Positions 33,601 to 43,469 are shown, numbered from the stretch's first letter. The stretch: DNA of 64,000 nt from Bacteroidales bacterium (GCA_017934545.1 JAGBJI010000013.1:124001-188000), one strand, 5' to 3'. A program made the numbers and translations. Notes: generated by a model not told the origin, from the letters alone.

Positions 33601-33788
33601 GCCCTACAACAAAACCTTTCCGCCCGAAGCGGAAAGGTTTTTGCCCTTTCAGAAAGTAAAGGCAAAAAAAATAGGTTTTTTCACTCAAAAAAATAGGTTT
33701 TTTGGGTCAAAAAATGTGATTTTTTTGAGACTACTTTCAGAAGGGGCAAAAATAAAATGCGGAGGGGCTATGATTAAACAAAAAAGGG
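33601..33788. repeat. Phased symmetric array, copy 6, with an embedded hairpin
   Basis: GCCC starts at 33601, 33622 and 33643. Units start at 33665, 33687 and 33709 with centres ATAGG, ATAGG and TGTGA. Read on the minus strand the order becomes TCACA, CCTAT, CCTAT, so this copy is inverted relative to most others. GGGC starts at 33744, 33765 and 33785. A strong hairpin CCTTTCCGC/GCGGAAAGG followed by T5 (33615-33642) overlaps the left arm and is a likely terminator of the transport operon. The array lies between convergent genes. Confidence 0.88.
33615..33642 (+). terminator. Rho-independent terminator of the transport operon
   Basis: A 9-bp stem CCTTTCCGC/GCGGAAAGG with a 5-nt loop is followed by TTTTT. 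The phased GCCC at 33622 lies within the stem, so the array arm and terminator share sequence. It is 27 nt after the gntR stop. Confidence 0.85.
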
Positions 33789-33816
33789 CGGCGGCAAAAG
33801 CAAAAAAAGTTTTTTG

Positions 33817-34383
33817 TCAGATGCTGTCCAAAGGCAGCCGTTTGTTATGCGGGGAGTTTTTGTATTGCGAGGGTGTCATTCCCGTCACCGCCTTGAACTG
33901 CGAAGACAGATACGCCGCCGACGAATAGTTCAAACGGTCGGCTATTTGGTTGAGGTTCAACTCGCCGTAGGACAACAGTTCTTTGACTTTTTCGGTTTTT
34001 TGGGCTATAAGATATTTTTCTATCGTGGTGTTTTCCGTTTCGGAAAACATTTTGCTTAATGCTGAATAATCACAATGCAATCGGTCGGCAATATAGTCCG
34101 AAAGGTTAAGGTTTGAACCGCCCTTTTGGTAATGCACAAACTCAACTACTGCGTTTTTTATCTGTTCGCAAATCCGTTTTTTCCTGTCGTCCAACAGTTC
34201 AAAGCCCAACTGTTGCAATTCTTTGCCCAACTGTTGCAACTGCATTTCGCTTAAATTGCAGTTGACAACGGCTTTGCCCAACTCAACCGTGTCTACGGGC
34301 AGACGGTTTGAGTTCAAAAGGTTTTCAACTGCCGCTATGCAGCGGGGACATACCATGTTTTTTATGTAAAGTTCGGTTTTCAT
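33817..34383 (-). CDS. AraC-family regulator with N-terminal HMA-like (MxCxxC) domain
   Basis: The 188-residue protein joins a heavy-metal-associated-like domain (roughly 1-65, with MVCPRCIAAV near 10-19) to a C-terminal AraC-type double helix-turn-helix (roughly 105-180, ELNLNQIADRLNYSSAAYLSSQFK). The spacer contains the repeat LQQLGKELQQLGFELL. This combination recurs in Bacteroidota, often near metal exporters, but no metal gene is adjacent. It could sense a soft metal or redox state through the two cysteines; inference only. A TATCTTTG element lies at 34422-34429 on the minus strand. Confidence 0.8.
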   Translation of the reverse strand: MKTELYIKNMVCPRCIAAVENLLNSNRLPVDTVELGKAVVNCNLSEMQLQQLGKELQQLGFELLDDRKKRICEQIKNAVVEFVHYQKGGSNLNLSDYIADRLHCDYSALSKMFSETENTTIEKYLIAQKTEKVKELLSYGELNLNQIADRLNYSSAAYLSSQFKAVTGMTPSQYKNSPHNKRLPLDSI

Positions 34384-34500
34384 TGCCTGTGATTATAAAA
34401 GTTTTCCGTGTTTTTGACGTGCAAAGATAATATTTTTCATATTTTTTGCATACAAATTGCGTTTTAAATCATTTTTTTATAAAAAAACAGACGTAAAATT

Positions 34501-34530
34501 TTGCAGGTAAAGTGAAAATATGTAATTTTG
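34501..34530 (+). promoter_or_regulatory. Promoter of the choice-of-anchor L protein gene
   Basis: TTG (34501-34503), 19 nt, TAATTTTG (34523-34530): exact Bacteroidota promoter match, giving a leader of about 90 nt before the ATG at 34629. Confidence 0.7.
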
Positions 34531-34628
34531 CGGTGAAAACAAGTTAAGTCAAGGGGTAATATCGGGTTCTGCCGTTTGACGAAAGCATAAACAAAGATAA
34601 TAGAACCTGAATAAAAAATGTTACGGCG

Positions 34629-36242
34629 ATGAAAACATTAAAATTTTTTGTGGCTCTGTGTTCGGCGGTTCTGTGTTTTGGTGCAGCCAATGCACAGTTG
34701 ACTGTTACGGAATTACAGGGCAAAAGCGTTGCAACCGTTGTTGAACAGTATTTGATAGGAGATAACATTGAATTAGTCAGCGATGAAAAGCATCCTGCCA
34801 CGTTCAACGGACAGACAACCATAAACAGCAATGCAATAGGCTATTTTAAAATGTCCGACACTTCTGGTTGTCAGATGGGAATTGACGAGGGAGTGGTTAT
34901 AGCAACGTGTGCGGCTTCACTTACAGCCACAGGGCAAAATCCGTTAAACGGCAATCCTACGCCTCCACGTACAGGTAATGACGTACAGCCTGAATATTAT
35001 GCAACGTATTACAAATATTGTAAACAAAACGGCAAAAGTCCTTCAAACATGTATGACGTTGCTTCTTTAGAGTTTTGGATAAAACCTAAAATTGACAACT
35101 TCGCTTTCTTTTATTCTTTTGCTTCTATGGAGTATCCGTCATTTGTGTATCAACAATTTAACGATTATTTCGGATTTTATATGTCAGGACCGTACGACGA
35201 AGACGGTAATTTTATGCCCGGAAGTGCTTATTTGACATTTCAAAACATAGCCTTGATTCCGGGAACGCAGATACCCGTGATGATAAACACCGTTAACTCG
35301 CATGCATCCAACCCTTCGTATCCTCAATACCATGTGCCTAACTGTTCGGGCAAATATTGCCCGTTCAATGCATACACCGTACGTTTGCAGACGGCACCTT
35401 TGACGGTTATACCCGGTGCGTATTACAAAATAGAAGTGGACATCAGTGACATAGGTGACGGTTCTTACAATTCGGCATTGTATTTAGGAAAGGATACACG
35501 TAAGTTTGACAACACTTCGTTTGTGGAAATAGTTTGCGACGACATAGACTTGGAAGATTTGATGGATGTAAAAAACTATTTTGACCACGACGTAAAAGGC
35601 GTAGTTCACGACATAGACCACGAATCCGACGGTGAACCCGTAAAAGTTTCATGGCTTAAAGACAACGCTACGGGCAAAGTATACGATACGGTGATAATCA
35701 ACAATTACCAACTTTACACTTTCACCGACACGCTTACCAACGCATCGGGCGGCGACAGCATAGTGGTGGTTTACAAATTCCTCCGCCCGTCCGACGAAAC
35801 CATTTACCAAGTCACATTAAAGGAAGGTGAATATTTGGATATAAACGGTTTCCATTTGGAAAACGACGGTGTGTTCTCCCAAACGTTGATAAACCAATAC
35901 GGATGCGACAGCACAATAGTCTATGTAGTGGAATGGGGCGATTCATCGTACTATTACATAGTAGACCCTTATGCTCCTAAAGACCCGCAAGGCATAGACG
36001 ACGCCGTACAGGCAGAACGTATACGTATGTTTCCTAACCCTGCACACGGCAATGTAAACGTTACGGGATTGTTGTCACAAGCCCAGTTGACATTCTGCGA
36101 TATGAACGGCCGCACAGTGCTGCAAACATCGCTCAACGCCAACCAAACCAAAGTGGATATATCATCGCTTGCCCAAGGAGCGTACACCGTGCTTATCAAA
36201 ACCAAACAATCAGTCAAAGCCAAACGCTTGATAGTGCGTTGA
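34629..36242 (+). CDS. Secreted choice-of-anchor L protein with type IX secretion C-terminal domain
   Basis: The 537-residue protein has a signal peptide (first 22 residues, ending FGAANAQ), an N-terminal choice-of-anchor L domain (roughly 25-300, with GIDEGVVIATCAAS and VASLEFWIKPKIDNFAFFYSFASMEY), a GCDS repeat near 425 and a T9SS sorting domain from about 465 (IRMFPNPAHGNVNVTG ... AKRLIVR). It is probably exported through the Por system and surface-attached. No enzymatic motif is visible. It has its own promoter and a terminator at 36300. Confidence 0.85.
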   Translation: MKTLKFFVALCSAVLCFGAANAQLTVTELQGKSVATVVEQYLIGDNIELVSDEKHPATFNGQTTINSNAIGYFKMSDTSGCQMGIDEGVVIATCAASLTATGQNPLNGNPTPPRTGNDVQPEYYATYYKYCKQNGKSPSNMYDVASLEFWIKPKIDNFAFFYSFASMEYPSFVYQQFNDYFGFYMSGPYDEDGNFMPGSAYLTFQNIALIPGTQIPVMINTVNSHASNPSYPQYHVPNCSGKYCPFNAYTVRLQTAPLTVIPGAYYKIEVDISDIGDGSYNSALYLGKDTRKFDNTSFVEIVCDDIDLEDLMDVKNYFDHDVKGVVHDIDHESDGEPVKVSWLKDNATGKVYDTVIINNYQLYTFTDTLTNASGGDSIVVVYKFLRPSDETIYQVTLKEGEYLDINGFHLENDGVFSQTLINQYGCDSTIVYVVEWGDSSYYYIVDPYAPKDPQGIDDAVQAERIRMFPNPAHGNVNVTGLLSQAQLTFCDMNGRTVLQTSLNANQTKVDISSLAQGAYTVLIKTKQSVKAKRLIVR

Positions 36243-36299
36243 AACCGCACACACGGATAAAAAGAAAATACATCGTATTTCATAAAGCTAATATTTTTT

Positions 36300-36332
36300 C
36301 CTCCGCAACGTTCTGTCTGCGGAGGTTTTTTT
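36300..36332 (+). terminator. Rho-independent terminator
   Basis: CCTCCGCA (36300-36307) pairs with TGCGGAGG (36318-36325) around a 10-nt loop, followed by seven T. It ends transcription of the choice-of-anchor L gene; the minus-strand gene ending at 36436 faces it. Confidence 0.9.
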
Positions 36333-36435
36333 ATACCTTATTATTATAATAAGCAGAAATTAATCTTTTAATAAGCGGAATCCCGTTCTTTATAAGCGAA
36401 AAGTATTCTTTTGCGGTGAGAAAGAAATCTATTTT

Positions 36436-37434
36436 TTACTGATTGTACATCAAATTGCAGCCCCTTAAAGCCGAACGGTCTAACCTTCCCGTGATACTGA
36501 AACTGCCGTCAGAGTGTTTTTGTCCTACATCCTCGGTTTGAATAAAGCAACAAGTGTCAATATTTGCGAGGTCTATTATATTTATTATGCCGTTTTTGTC
36601 CGTTATATCTTTGCTTTTGGGGTCGTTAATCTCTTTTACGGCGACGTTCATCTGCGGCGGACAGAAAAATTTTCCGTCTTTAACGCTATAGGCTTGCGAA
36701 AACAATTCGCACATTCCGTATTCCGAAGCAATGTTTTCTATTCCGAACCTTTTTTTCAATATATTGTGTACCTCTGTTTTGGGCATCTCTTGGCGTCTTC
36801 CTTTCATTCCTCCCGTTTCAAAGACAATGGTGTGCTTTAAATTGAACGTCTGTTTTTCCGCCATGTCCAACAGTGCGTACGTAACGCCGAACAAAACGGT
36901 AGGAATGCCGCTTCGCTCGTTGCTTTCCAGCAGTTTGACGGCATCACTGTCAGGGTTTTTGAAAAAAGAACTTGATTTGTATTTGCTTTTTTTGGCAAAA
37001 TAGTCCGCCATACATATCAACGACGAGTGTTGTTGCTCCATATAGTTGGGCAGAAGGAATATATAGCAGTAGTCTTCCGTGTTTTTAAAGAAGTGATTGA
37101 AGCAATGTTCGGCGTTTTTTAAGTATAGGTTTTTGTCAAACACGTTGTGACGGCTGCGGGACATGTTTCCCGTTCCCGAAGAAAGAAAATAATCTTCGCA
37201 GGGACGGTCAGTGGATTTGATGTCATGGGTTTTGAAAAAATTTATCGGCAAAAACGGCACGTTGTTTTTATATATGTCTTCAAGCGAAACGTCGTTTTCG
37301 CTCTTTATACCCGTCAATTTGCACCATTGGTTGTAGACTTTGTTGCGGGCAAATTGCAGTTTAAAAGCCCCGAGTGCCGCTTGGGCAAAATCCTTTTCGG
37401 TTTTTATGTTGAACAAATCAGTATATAAATTCAT
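36436..37434 (-). CDS. LuxE-type acyl-protein synthetase-like protein
   Basis: The 332-residue protein matches the LuxE/acyl-protein synthetase family, a branch of the adenylate-forming enzymes: FLPINFFKTHDIKS near 61-74, SSGTGNMSRSRH near 86-97 as the AMP-binding P-loop analogue, FETGGMKGRRQEMP near 207-220, and EYGMCELFSQAY near 241-252, then TGRLDRSALRGC near 316-327. Such proteins activate acyl groups; in Bacteroidota they occur in polysaccharide or phenylacetate-like contexts. The acyl substrate is unknown. It diverges from mrdA. Confidence 0.75.
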   Translation of the reverse strand: MNLYTDLFNIKTEKDFAQAALGAFKLQFARNKVYNQWCKLTGIKSENDVSLEDIYKNNVPFLPINFFKTHDIKSTDRPCEDYFLSSGTGNMSRSRHNVFDKNLYLKNAEHCFNHFFKNTEDYCYIFLLPNYMEQQHSSLICMADYFAKKSKYKSSSFFKNPDSDAVKLLESNERSGIPTVLFGVTYALLDMAEKQTFNLKHTIVFETGGMKGRRQEMPKTEVHNILKKRFGIENIASEYGMCELFSQAYSVKDGKFFCPPQMNVAVKEINDPKSKDITDKNGIINIIDLANIDTCCFIQTEDVGQKHSDGSFSITGRLDRSALRGCNLMYNQ

Positions 37435-37443
37435 TTTTTATTG

Positions 37444-37451
37444 TAACTTTG
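37444..37451 (+). promoter_or_regulatory. Candidate -7 element for mrdA-rodA
   Basis: TAACTTTG followed by CAACC matches the Bacteroidota -7 element. It lies about 50 nt before the mrdA ATG. No TTG at 19 nt spacing. Confidence 0.45.
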
Positions 37452-37500
37452 CAACCATATACAGATATAACGGAAAAACTTTCATTTAAGTACTGAATAG

Positions 37501-39381
37501 ATGAAAAACAGATTGTCTTCAAGAAAATTTCTTGTCATGGGAGTTTTCGTTGCAGTTGGTTTAGTGTACGGTATCAGACTGTTGTATTTACAGGTTATTG
37601 ACTCAACATACAGAGAATTGGCGGACAGAAACGCATTGCGTTATGTCACACAGTACCCTTCGCGCGGGTTGGTTTACGATAGAAACGGCAAATTGTTAGT
37701 TTACAACGAAGCCGTTTATGACCTGATGGTTATACCTCGGCAGGTTAAGAATTTGGATACTGCATTGCTTTGTTCTTTGTTGAAAATCACCAAAGAGGAT
37801 TTTGATTCCAGGATGGAGAAAGCTAAAAAGTACTCAACCTATGCACCTTCGTTCTTTGAAAAACAGATAAGTAAAGAGGATTTTGCACAGTTGCAGGAAA
37901 AGATTTACATGTTTGAAGGTTTTTATGCACAGAGCCGTACTTTGAGAAAGTACCCTGACAGCGTTGCGGCGGCGGTTCTCGGTTATATAGGCGAGGTTAA
38001 CGAGCAGAAAATAGAACAAGACCCTTATTATAAGAGAGGCGATTACATCGGAATGAGCGGTCTGGAGAAAAGTTACGAGAAATATTTACGCGGAGTGAAG
38101 GGCAGCCGCATTACTTTGGTGGATGTTCACAACAGAGAGAAAGGTTCGTTTCAAAACGGTAAGTTTGACGAACCTGCAACGGCAGGTAAAAATCTTTATT
38201 CCACTATTGACCTTGAGTTACAGAAGTATGCCGAGAAGTTAATGCAGAATAAACGCGGAAGCATTGTGGCTATAGAACCCTCAACGGGCGAAGTGCTTTG
38301 TTTTGTTTCAGCTCCTACTTACGACCCTAATCTTTTGGTTGGAAGAATACGCGGAGAGAATTACAAAAAGTTGGCACAGGATATTTCCAAACCGTTGTTC
38401 AACCGCGCTCTTATGGCGGAATATCCTCCCGGAAGTATATTCAAAATTGCCCAAGCGTTGATTGCATTGGATATGGGTGTGATTACACCTTCCACAGGCT
38501 TCCCTTGCGACAAAGGACTTGTGGGTTGCCACAACCATCCTTCCGCTCCGAGCGTCAGAGACGCCATAAAGATGTCTTGCAATCCGTATTTTTACCGAGT
38601 ATTTCAACGTGAGGTTCAACGCAAAAACCCAAATACAGGCAAAATTGACAGCAAATACGGCTTGGGAGAGTGGACACAGGCTATGCTTAGGATGGGTTTC
38701 GGAACCCGACTGGATATAGACTTGCCCAGCGTCAGAAAAGGGCATATCCCTGACACGTCTTTTTACAACAGATGGTATCCTACGGGCTGGAATTTCTACA
38801 CCATTTACTCTAATTCCATAGGGCAGGGCGAAGTTACGGTGGTTCCTATTCAGATGGCTAACTTTGCCGCTCTTGTTGCGAACAGAGGTTGGTATATTAC
38901 GCCCCATTTGGTGCGTTCTGTCGGCGATGAAAACAGCAGGGAGAAATTTAAAAAGTATGTACAAAAGCATTATTCCATGATAGACGCAGCATGGTGGAGC
39001 GTTGCAGTGGACGGAATGTACGGAGTGGTACATGAAGGCGGCGGAACGGGACACCGTGCCGATGTTCCGGGACTGGAAGTGTGCGGAAAGACGGGTACGG
39101 CACAGAATACGGGGGAAGACCATTCTGTTTTCATATCTTTCGCTCCTAAAAACAATCCTAAAATAGCGGTATCCGTATATGTGGAAAATGCACGCGGGGG
39201 CGGCGGAACGTGGGCTGCACCGATAGCGGGTCTTATCATTGAAAAATATATTAAACGTGAGGTGGAGAGAAAAGAAGTGGAGCGTATGTATATGGAAGCG
39301 GCTCCTTGCCAACATCTGCCTATCGGAGTGAGAAGGGAACACAAAGCAGCGAATTCGGACTCCGTTGCAACAAACAATTGA
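37501..39381 (+). CDS. mrdA: Penicillin-binding protein 2 (elongasome transpeptidase)
   Basis: The 626-residue protein has an N-terminal membrane segment (about 10-29), the PBP dimer domain (to about 220), and a transpeptidase domain with SIFK near 317-320, SCNP near 360-363, and KTG in CGKTGTAQN near 531-539. It cross-links peptidoglycan at the periplasmic face during elongation. rodA follows by 5 nt, the conserved arrangement; mreBCD, normally upstream in this group, are not in this window (a LuxE-like gene diverges instead). Confidence 0.95.
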   Translation: MKNRLSSRKFLVMGVFVAVGLVYGIRLLYLQVIDSTYRELADRNALRYVTQYPSRGLVYDRNGKLLVYNEAVYDLMVIPRQVKNLDTALLCSLLKITKEDFDSRMEKAKKYSTYAPSFFEKQISKEDFAQLQEKIYMFEGFYAQSRTLRKYPDSVAAAVLGYIGEVNEQKIEQDPYYKRGDYIGMSGLEKSYEKYLRGVKGSRITLVDVHNREKGSFQNGKFDEPATAGKNLYSTIDLELQKYAEKLMQNKRGSIVAIEPSTGEVLCFVSAPTYDPNLLVGRIRGENYKKLAQDISKPLFNRALMAEYPPGSIFKIAQALIALDMGVITPSTGFPCDKGLVGCHNHPSAPSVRDAIKMSCNPYFYRVFQREVQRKNPNTGKIDSKYGLGEWTQAMLRMGFGTRLDIDLPSVRKGHIPDTSFYNRWYPTGWNFYTIYSNSIGQGEVTVVPIQMANFAALVANRGWYITPHLVRSVGDENSREKFKKYVQKHYSMIDAAWWSVAVDGMYGVVHEGGGTGHRADVPGLEVCGKTGTAQNTGEDHSVFISFAPKNNPKIAVSVYVENARGGGGTWAAPIAGLIIEKYIKREVERKEVERMYMEAAPCQHLPIGVRREHKAANSDSVATNN

Positions 39382-39385
39382 ACAG

Positions 39386-40654
39386 ATGGAAAAAAGAAAT
39401 AAAAATATTTTTGACAATATAGAATGGAAAGTCGTCATTGCATGGCTTTTCCTAATATTTGTCGGATGGATAAATATCTATGCGGCGGTTTATGACGGCC
39501 AACACGCAAATATCTTGGATTTTTCCTGCCGTTACGGCAAGCAATTGGTATGGATAGTGGCGGCGATGACCATTGCATTGTTCGTAATGGTGATGGACCC
39601 GAAGTTTTTCTCACAAACGGCTTACCTTATATATATAATATGTATTGCCATGTTGTTTGTCGTCCTCGGGGTAGCTACTGCAACCAAGGGAGCTAAGAGT
39701 TGGTTGGGAATAGGTGAGTTCGGCATTCAGCCGTCGGAGTTTGCAAAGATGGCAACCGCCCTTGCACTTGCCAAAGTATTATCGGCTATCAACGTAGATA
39801 TGAAACAATGGCAAACCAAACTTACGGCTATCGGCATCGTTGTGCTGCCTATGCTTTTGGTGTTGCTGCAAAACGATACGGGAAGCGCCCTTGTGTTTTT
39901 TTCTTTTGTGTTTGTTTTGTTCCGCGAAGGGCTTTCGTCCTTTGTGCTTATATTCGGTGCGGCGGCGATAGTGCTTTTCGTTCTTGCTCTTTTGATAAAT
40001 CCTTATATACTTGTGGCGGTTTTGGCGGGCGGAATACTTATAGCGTATCTGATAGTCAAAAAACGCAACCGCCATACCAAGTTCGTATATTTTGCAGGAA
40101 TGCTTTTGTTTTGTGCAGCGGTTGTTTTCGGAGTACAGTTCGGATACAACGAAGTGTTGGAATCGCACCAAAAAGACAGGATAGAAGTATTGCTGGGCAA
40201 GAAACAGGATTTCAAAGGCGTAGGATATAATGTCAACCAAAGCAAGATAGCCATCGGTTCGGGCGGATTCGCAGGCAAAGGATTTTTACAGGGAACACAG
40301 ACCAAGTTTAACTTCGTTCCCGAGCAGGATACGGACTTTATTTTCTGCACCGTAGGCGAAGAATGGGGATTTGTGGGCAGTATAATAGTGGTGTTTGTCT
40401 TTGTATGGCTGTGCGTTAAGATAATAAAGATGGCGGAGCGGCAACGGAGCAATTTTGCACGTATATACGGCTACGGCGTAGCAAGCGTTTTGTTTTTTCA
40501 TTTCATGGTTAACATAGGCATGACCATAGGTCTGTTGCCCGTTATAGGCATACCTTTGCCGTTTATATCTTACGGCGGCTCGTCGTTGTGGGCGTTCACT
40601 TTGATGTTGTTCATCTTTATAAGGGAAGATGCCTCAAGGGGTGATTTGGTATAG
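39386..40654 (+). CDS. rodA: Rod shape-determining peptidoglycan polymerase RodA (SEDS)
   Basis: From ATG at 39386, 5 nt after the mrdA stop, the protein has 422 residues with about ten membrane segments and the SEDS signatures: FGIQPSEFAKMATALALAK near 112-130, the acidic QNDTGSALVFF near 161-171 and PFISYGGSSLWAF near 393-405. The TTG at 39365 is rejected because it overlaps mrdA. It polymerises lipid II glycan strands with PBP2 at the membrane. The stop codon is 4 nt before the next ATG. Confidence 0.95.
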   Translation: MEKRNKNIFDNIEWKVVIAWLFLIFVGWINIYAAVYDGQHANILDFSCRYGKQLVWIVAAMTIALFVMVMDPKFFSQTAYLIYIICIAMLFVVLGVATATKGAKSWLGIGEFGIQPSEFAKMATALALAKVLSAINVDMKQWQTKLTAIGIVVLPMLLVLLQNDTGSALVFFSFVFVLFREGLSSFVLIFGAAAIVLFVLALLINPYILVAVLAGGILIAYLIVKKRNRHTKFVYFAGMLLFCAAVVFGVQFGYNEVLESHQKDRIEVLLGKKQDFKGVGYNVNQSKIAIGSGGFAGKGFLQGTQTKFNFVPEQDTDFIFCTVGEEWGFVGSIIVVFVFVWLCVKIIKMAERQRSNFARIYGYGVASVLFFHFMVNIGMTIGLLPVIGIPLPFISYGGSSLWAFTLMLFIFIREDASRGDLV

Positions 40655-40658
40655 AAGA

Positions 40659-42661
40659 ATGAATAAAACGGCAATTCTCTTTGCGTTATTGTTGTTTCAT
40701 TTTGCTTTAAATGCACAGACGGAAGACAATATTCTGAACGCCATTGAAGAAATGCAAACCGAAGCTTCGGATGCGGAAAATCTGACGTTTGCCGTTGAAG
40801 AATTTCTCTCCCAACCGTTAAAGAAATACAATATCAATACCGCTACGCACGAACAGTTGTTGATTTTGGGATTGGACAATTTCCAAATCTTTTGTTTGGA
40901 AAATTATATCTTGCGTACGGGTCAGATTTTGTCGCTTAACGAATTGAAATTCATAAACGGATTTGATGAAAAGACCGTTGACCGTATCTCTTTGTACCTT
41001 TACGCCGAAAGGGAAGCAAAAAAGCATTCCTTAAATGTGGATTCAATAGCCAAGTATGCCAAACAGGACATCCGATTTCAGATGATGAAAAACCTAAAAA
41101 CCCCTTACGGTTTTGTGCGTACTGACGGCAAAGGGTTCAAGGGTGACAATTACGCTTCAACATTGAGGTACAGATTCAGGTATTACGACAGATTGGAAAT
41201 AGCATTGGTAGGAGATAAGGACTACGGCGAGCCTTGGTACTACAAAAACAAGACATACGGCTATGACCATTACAATTTTTCAGTTACTTTGAGGCATTTG
41301 GGCAAACACATAAGCCAATTGACCGTAGGAGATTACCGATTGAATATAGGCGAAGGGCTTGCCGTTAAGCAAAGTTTTTCGTTGGGTTTGTTTTCACAGG
41401 CGGGAATAAAACATTCAAATTCCTTTGTAACGCCTTTCAGTTCCTCTTCGGAGTACAACTACAACAAAGGAGCGGCAGTAAAGTGGACTTTCGGGCGATT
41501 TGATTTGCTTACCTTTGCTTCGTATACACCTTTGGATTATAACCTACGCAGCATAGTTCAGACGGGTTATCACCGTACACAAACGGAAATAGACAACAAA
41601 AACTCCAACAGTATTGCTATGGGGGGGGTACACTGCAATATCTTTACAGAGGGGTTAATTTGGGCTTTACCGCTATGGTTTACGGGTTTAAAGATTCGTT
41701 GCGTTTGGCTTCGGGCAATTATCACAGATACGACTTTGAGGGAAAAACCAACCGCGTGTTTGCTTTGAACGGTTCTTACGCTTACCGCAATGCACTGTTT
41801 TTCTTTGAATCGGCAATGAGTGCTAACAATGCCGCAGCATTTTTAGCAGGTATTCAGATGGGATTGGGATATAAATCGTCGTTGTCAGTAGTGTACAGAA
41901 ACTATGATAAAAAATACCATAATTTTTACGCAAATGCCGTCGGCAACCATTCGCCCAACCGTAACGAAAGGGGCGTATACGCCGATTTTCACCGATATGT
42001 CAGCAGCCGTTTTTCTTATTCGGCGGGTTTTGATTGGTATTACTATCCTTTTATGGCATACCGTGCCGGCAAACCCTCATACGGGGCTACAGCCAAGGCA
42101 CAGTTGGACTTTAAGTTGACACAAAGACAACAGTCAAACATATATTTCAGATTTTTAAACCACCAATACAATTCATCTGTTCACAAACAACCGCAGCAAC
42201 TTGCCGACAACGCCGTATGCCAACTGCAACTGCGTCACAAAGTCAGCCTTACACCGTCTTTGACTGCCGTTGCAAGGGCGGGTTATTCGCATTCTTTTAC
42301 GGAGCAAAGCCGCAAAAACCAAGGGTGGTTTGCTTTTACGGAATTTATTTACCGCAATGCTGCAGTGCCTTTGTCGTTCAACGTGAGGTATACCTTTTTT
42401 CACACCGATGATTACGACAACAGGTTTTATGTATACGAATATTCACTGCCGCTGAACTACAGTTCGGCGGTTTTGCAGGGCAAAGGACATAAACTGTACG
42501 TGCTTGCGGGGTATAAAATCAAAGACCGTGCGGAGTTGCATCTGCGTTACACAATGACACGTTATATAAACAACGGCGGAAGTATTTCTTCGGGCAATAC
42601 CATGGTTGTGGGCAATATGCTTCATTACATAGGAATGCAGGTGCGTTACACGTTTGCTTAA
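40659..42661 (+). CDS. Helix-hairpin-helix outer-membrane barrel protein, frame broken at a G8 tract
   Basis: Two frames make one protein of about 667 residues. The first starts at ATG 40659 with signal peptide MNKTAILFALLLFHFALNAQ, then a ComEA-like helix-hairpin-helix pair (residues of about 50-120, KYNINTATHEQLLIL, LNELKFINGF) and many beta strands. The second frame continues the barrel to a stop at 42661. They meet at GGGGGGGG (41621-41628): six or nine G would keep one frame (SIAMGG-TLQYLYRG), eight does not. Either a phase-variable tract or a sequence error. Downstream of rodA by 4 nt; function unknown. Confidence 0.8.
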
Positions 42662-42695
42662 CGGCTTTGTGATAATTTGCTGCAATCAAATATAT

Positions 42696-42956
42696 TCAGG
42701 TTTTTTTCTTTTTAAAGAACGATTTTATCCTTTTGACACCTTCAACGCCCAAAACGGTTATTCCTGCATATTGAAACGTTTTTGCCAACCCGAACAATAC
42801 CGCCCACAGCACTCCTTTGGCTTTTACGCTTATGGGTAACGCCATTTGTGCAAACGACAATATATAAAACGGAACGCACATCACCAAAAGCACAACTCCC
42901 GTTCTGAAAGAAAGTTTTTGCAATTGGGTTTTAATCTTTGTTATAAGGCGTTTCAT
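42696..42956 (-). CDS. Small basic membrane protein
   Basis: From ATG at 42956 the protein has 86 residues: a basic N-terminus (MKRLITKIKTQ), hydrophobic segments at about 20-38 and 50-70, and a lysine-rich end (RIKSFFKKKKT). The longer frame to 42980 overlaps the MmcQ-like gene's end and is less likely. It is on the same strand and 21 nt downstream of that gene. No family recognised. The converging OMP gene ends 35 nt away. Confidence 0.5.
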   Translation of the reverse strand: MKRLITKIKTQLQKLSFRTGVVLLVMCVPFYILSFAQMALPISVKAKGVLWAVLFGLAKTFQYAGITVLGVEGVKRIKSFFKKKKT

Positions 42957-42976
42957 ACGTGCAGAGTGTCGGTTTG

Positions 42977-43354
42977 TCAATTGCCGTTAAGATATGGCAT
43001 CAGTTTGGATTGAGGTACGGATTGTTTTACCAAATCGTGCGATTGTCTTACCAACTGTTTTAACAATTCCGTATTCACGTCGGAGCAAAAATAAACGTCC
43101 GACCAATGTTTTTTGTTCATATGCCAAGCGGGGCGTATGCCGTCATATTGCTCCCTTAAGCGTATTGCTTCTTCAGGTTTCATTTTCAGACAACAACGGT
43201 CAAAGACCTGTATGTTTACATAGCAAAACCATTTCGGACCTATGTAAAAACACAACACTTCACGGCTGTAAGCGTCTTTTACGTTCAAAAACGGCATCTT
43301 TTCCGTTACAAAAGGTAATGACAGACAATATGTCCGGAATTGTTCAACGTCCAT
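42977..43354 (-). CDS. MmcQ/YjbR-family double-wing DNA-binding-fold protein
   Basis: The 125-residue protein has the YjbR pattern: CLSLPFVTEKMPF near 10-22, FYIGPKWFCYVNI near 36-48, LKMKPEEAIRLREQY near 56-70, and the W-containing MNKKHWSDVYF near 79-89. The fold is a cyaY-like DNA-binding-type fold found in many small bacterial proteins whose role is unknown. The length fits the family. It diverges from the flavodiiron gene across copy 7 of the phased array. Confidence 0.85.
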   Translation of the reverse strand: MDVEQFRTYCLSLPFVTEKMPFLNVKDAYSREVLCFYIGPKWFCYVNIQVFDRCCLKMKPEEAIRLREQYDGIRPAWHMNKKHWSDVYFCSDVNTELLKQLVRQSHDLVKQSVPQSKLMPYLNGN

Positions 43355-43469
43355 TTCAAATTCAAAAAAAATTTATCCGACTGCAAAATTACTAAAAAAC
43401 CAAAGACCGTATCTTACTTTGCCGTAGAATATTCCAAAAAATATTCCCACCTTTTTTTATTTAACTGCC

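Noticed and set aside
38308..39438. Minus-strand frame of 376 codons opposite mrdA
   Set aside because: Shadow of a conserved penicillin-binding protein gene; no recognisable domain.
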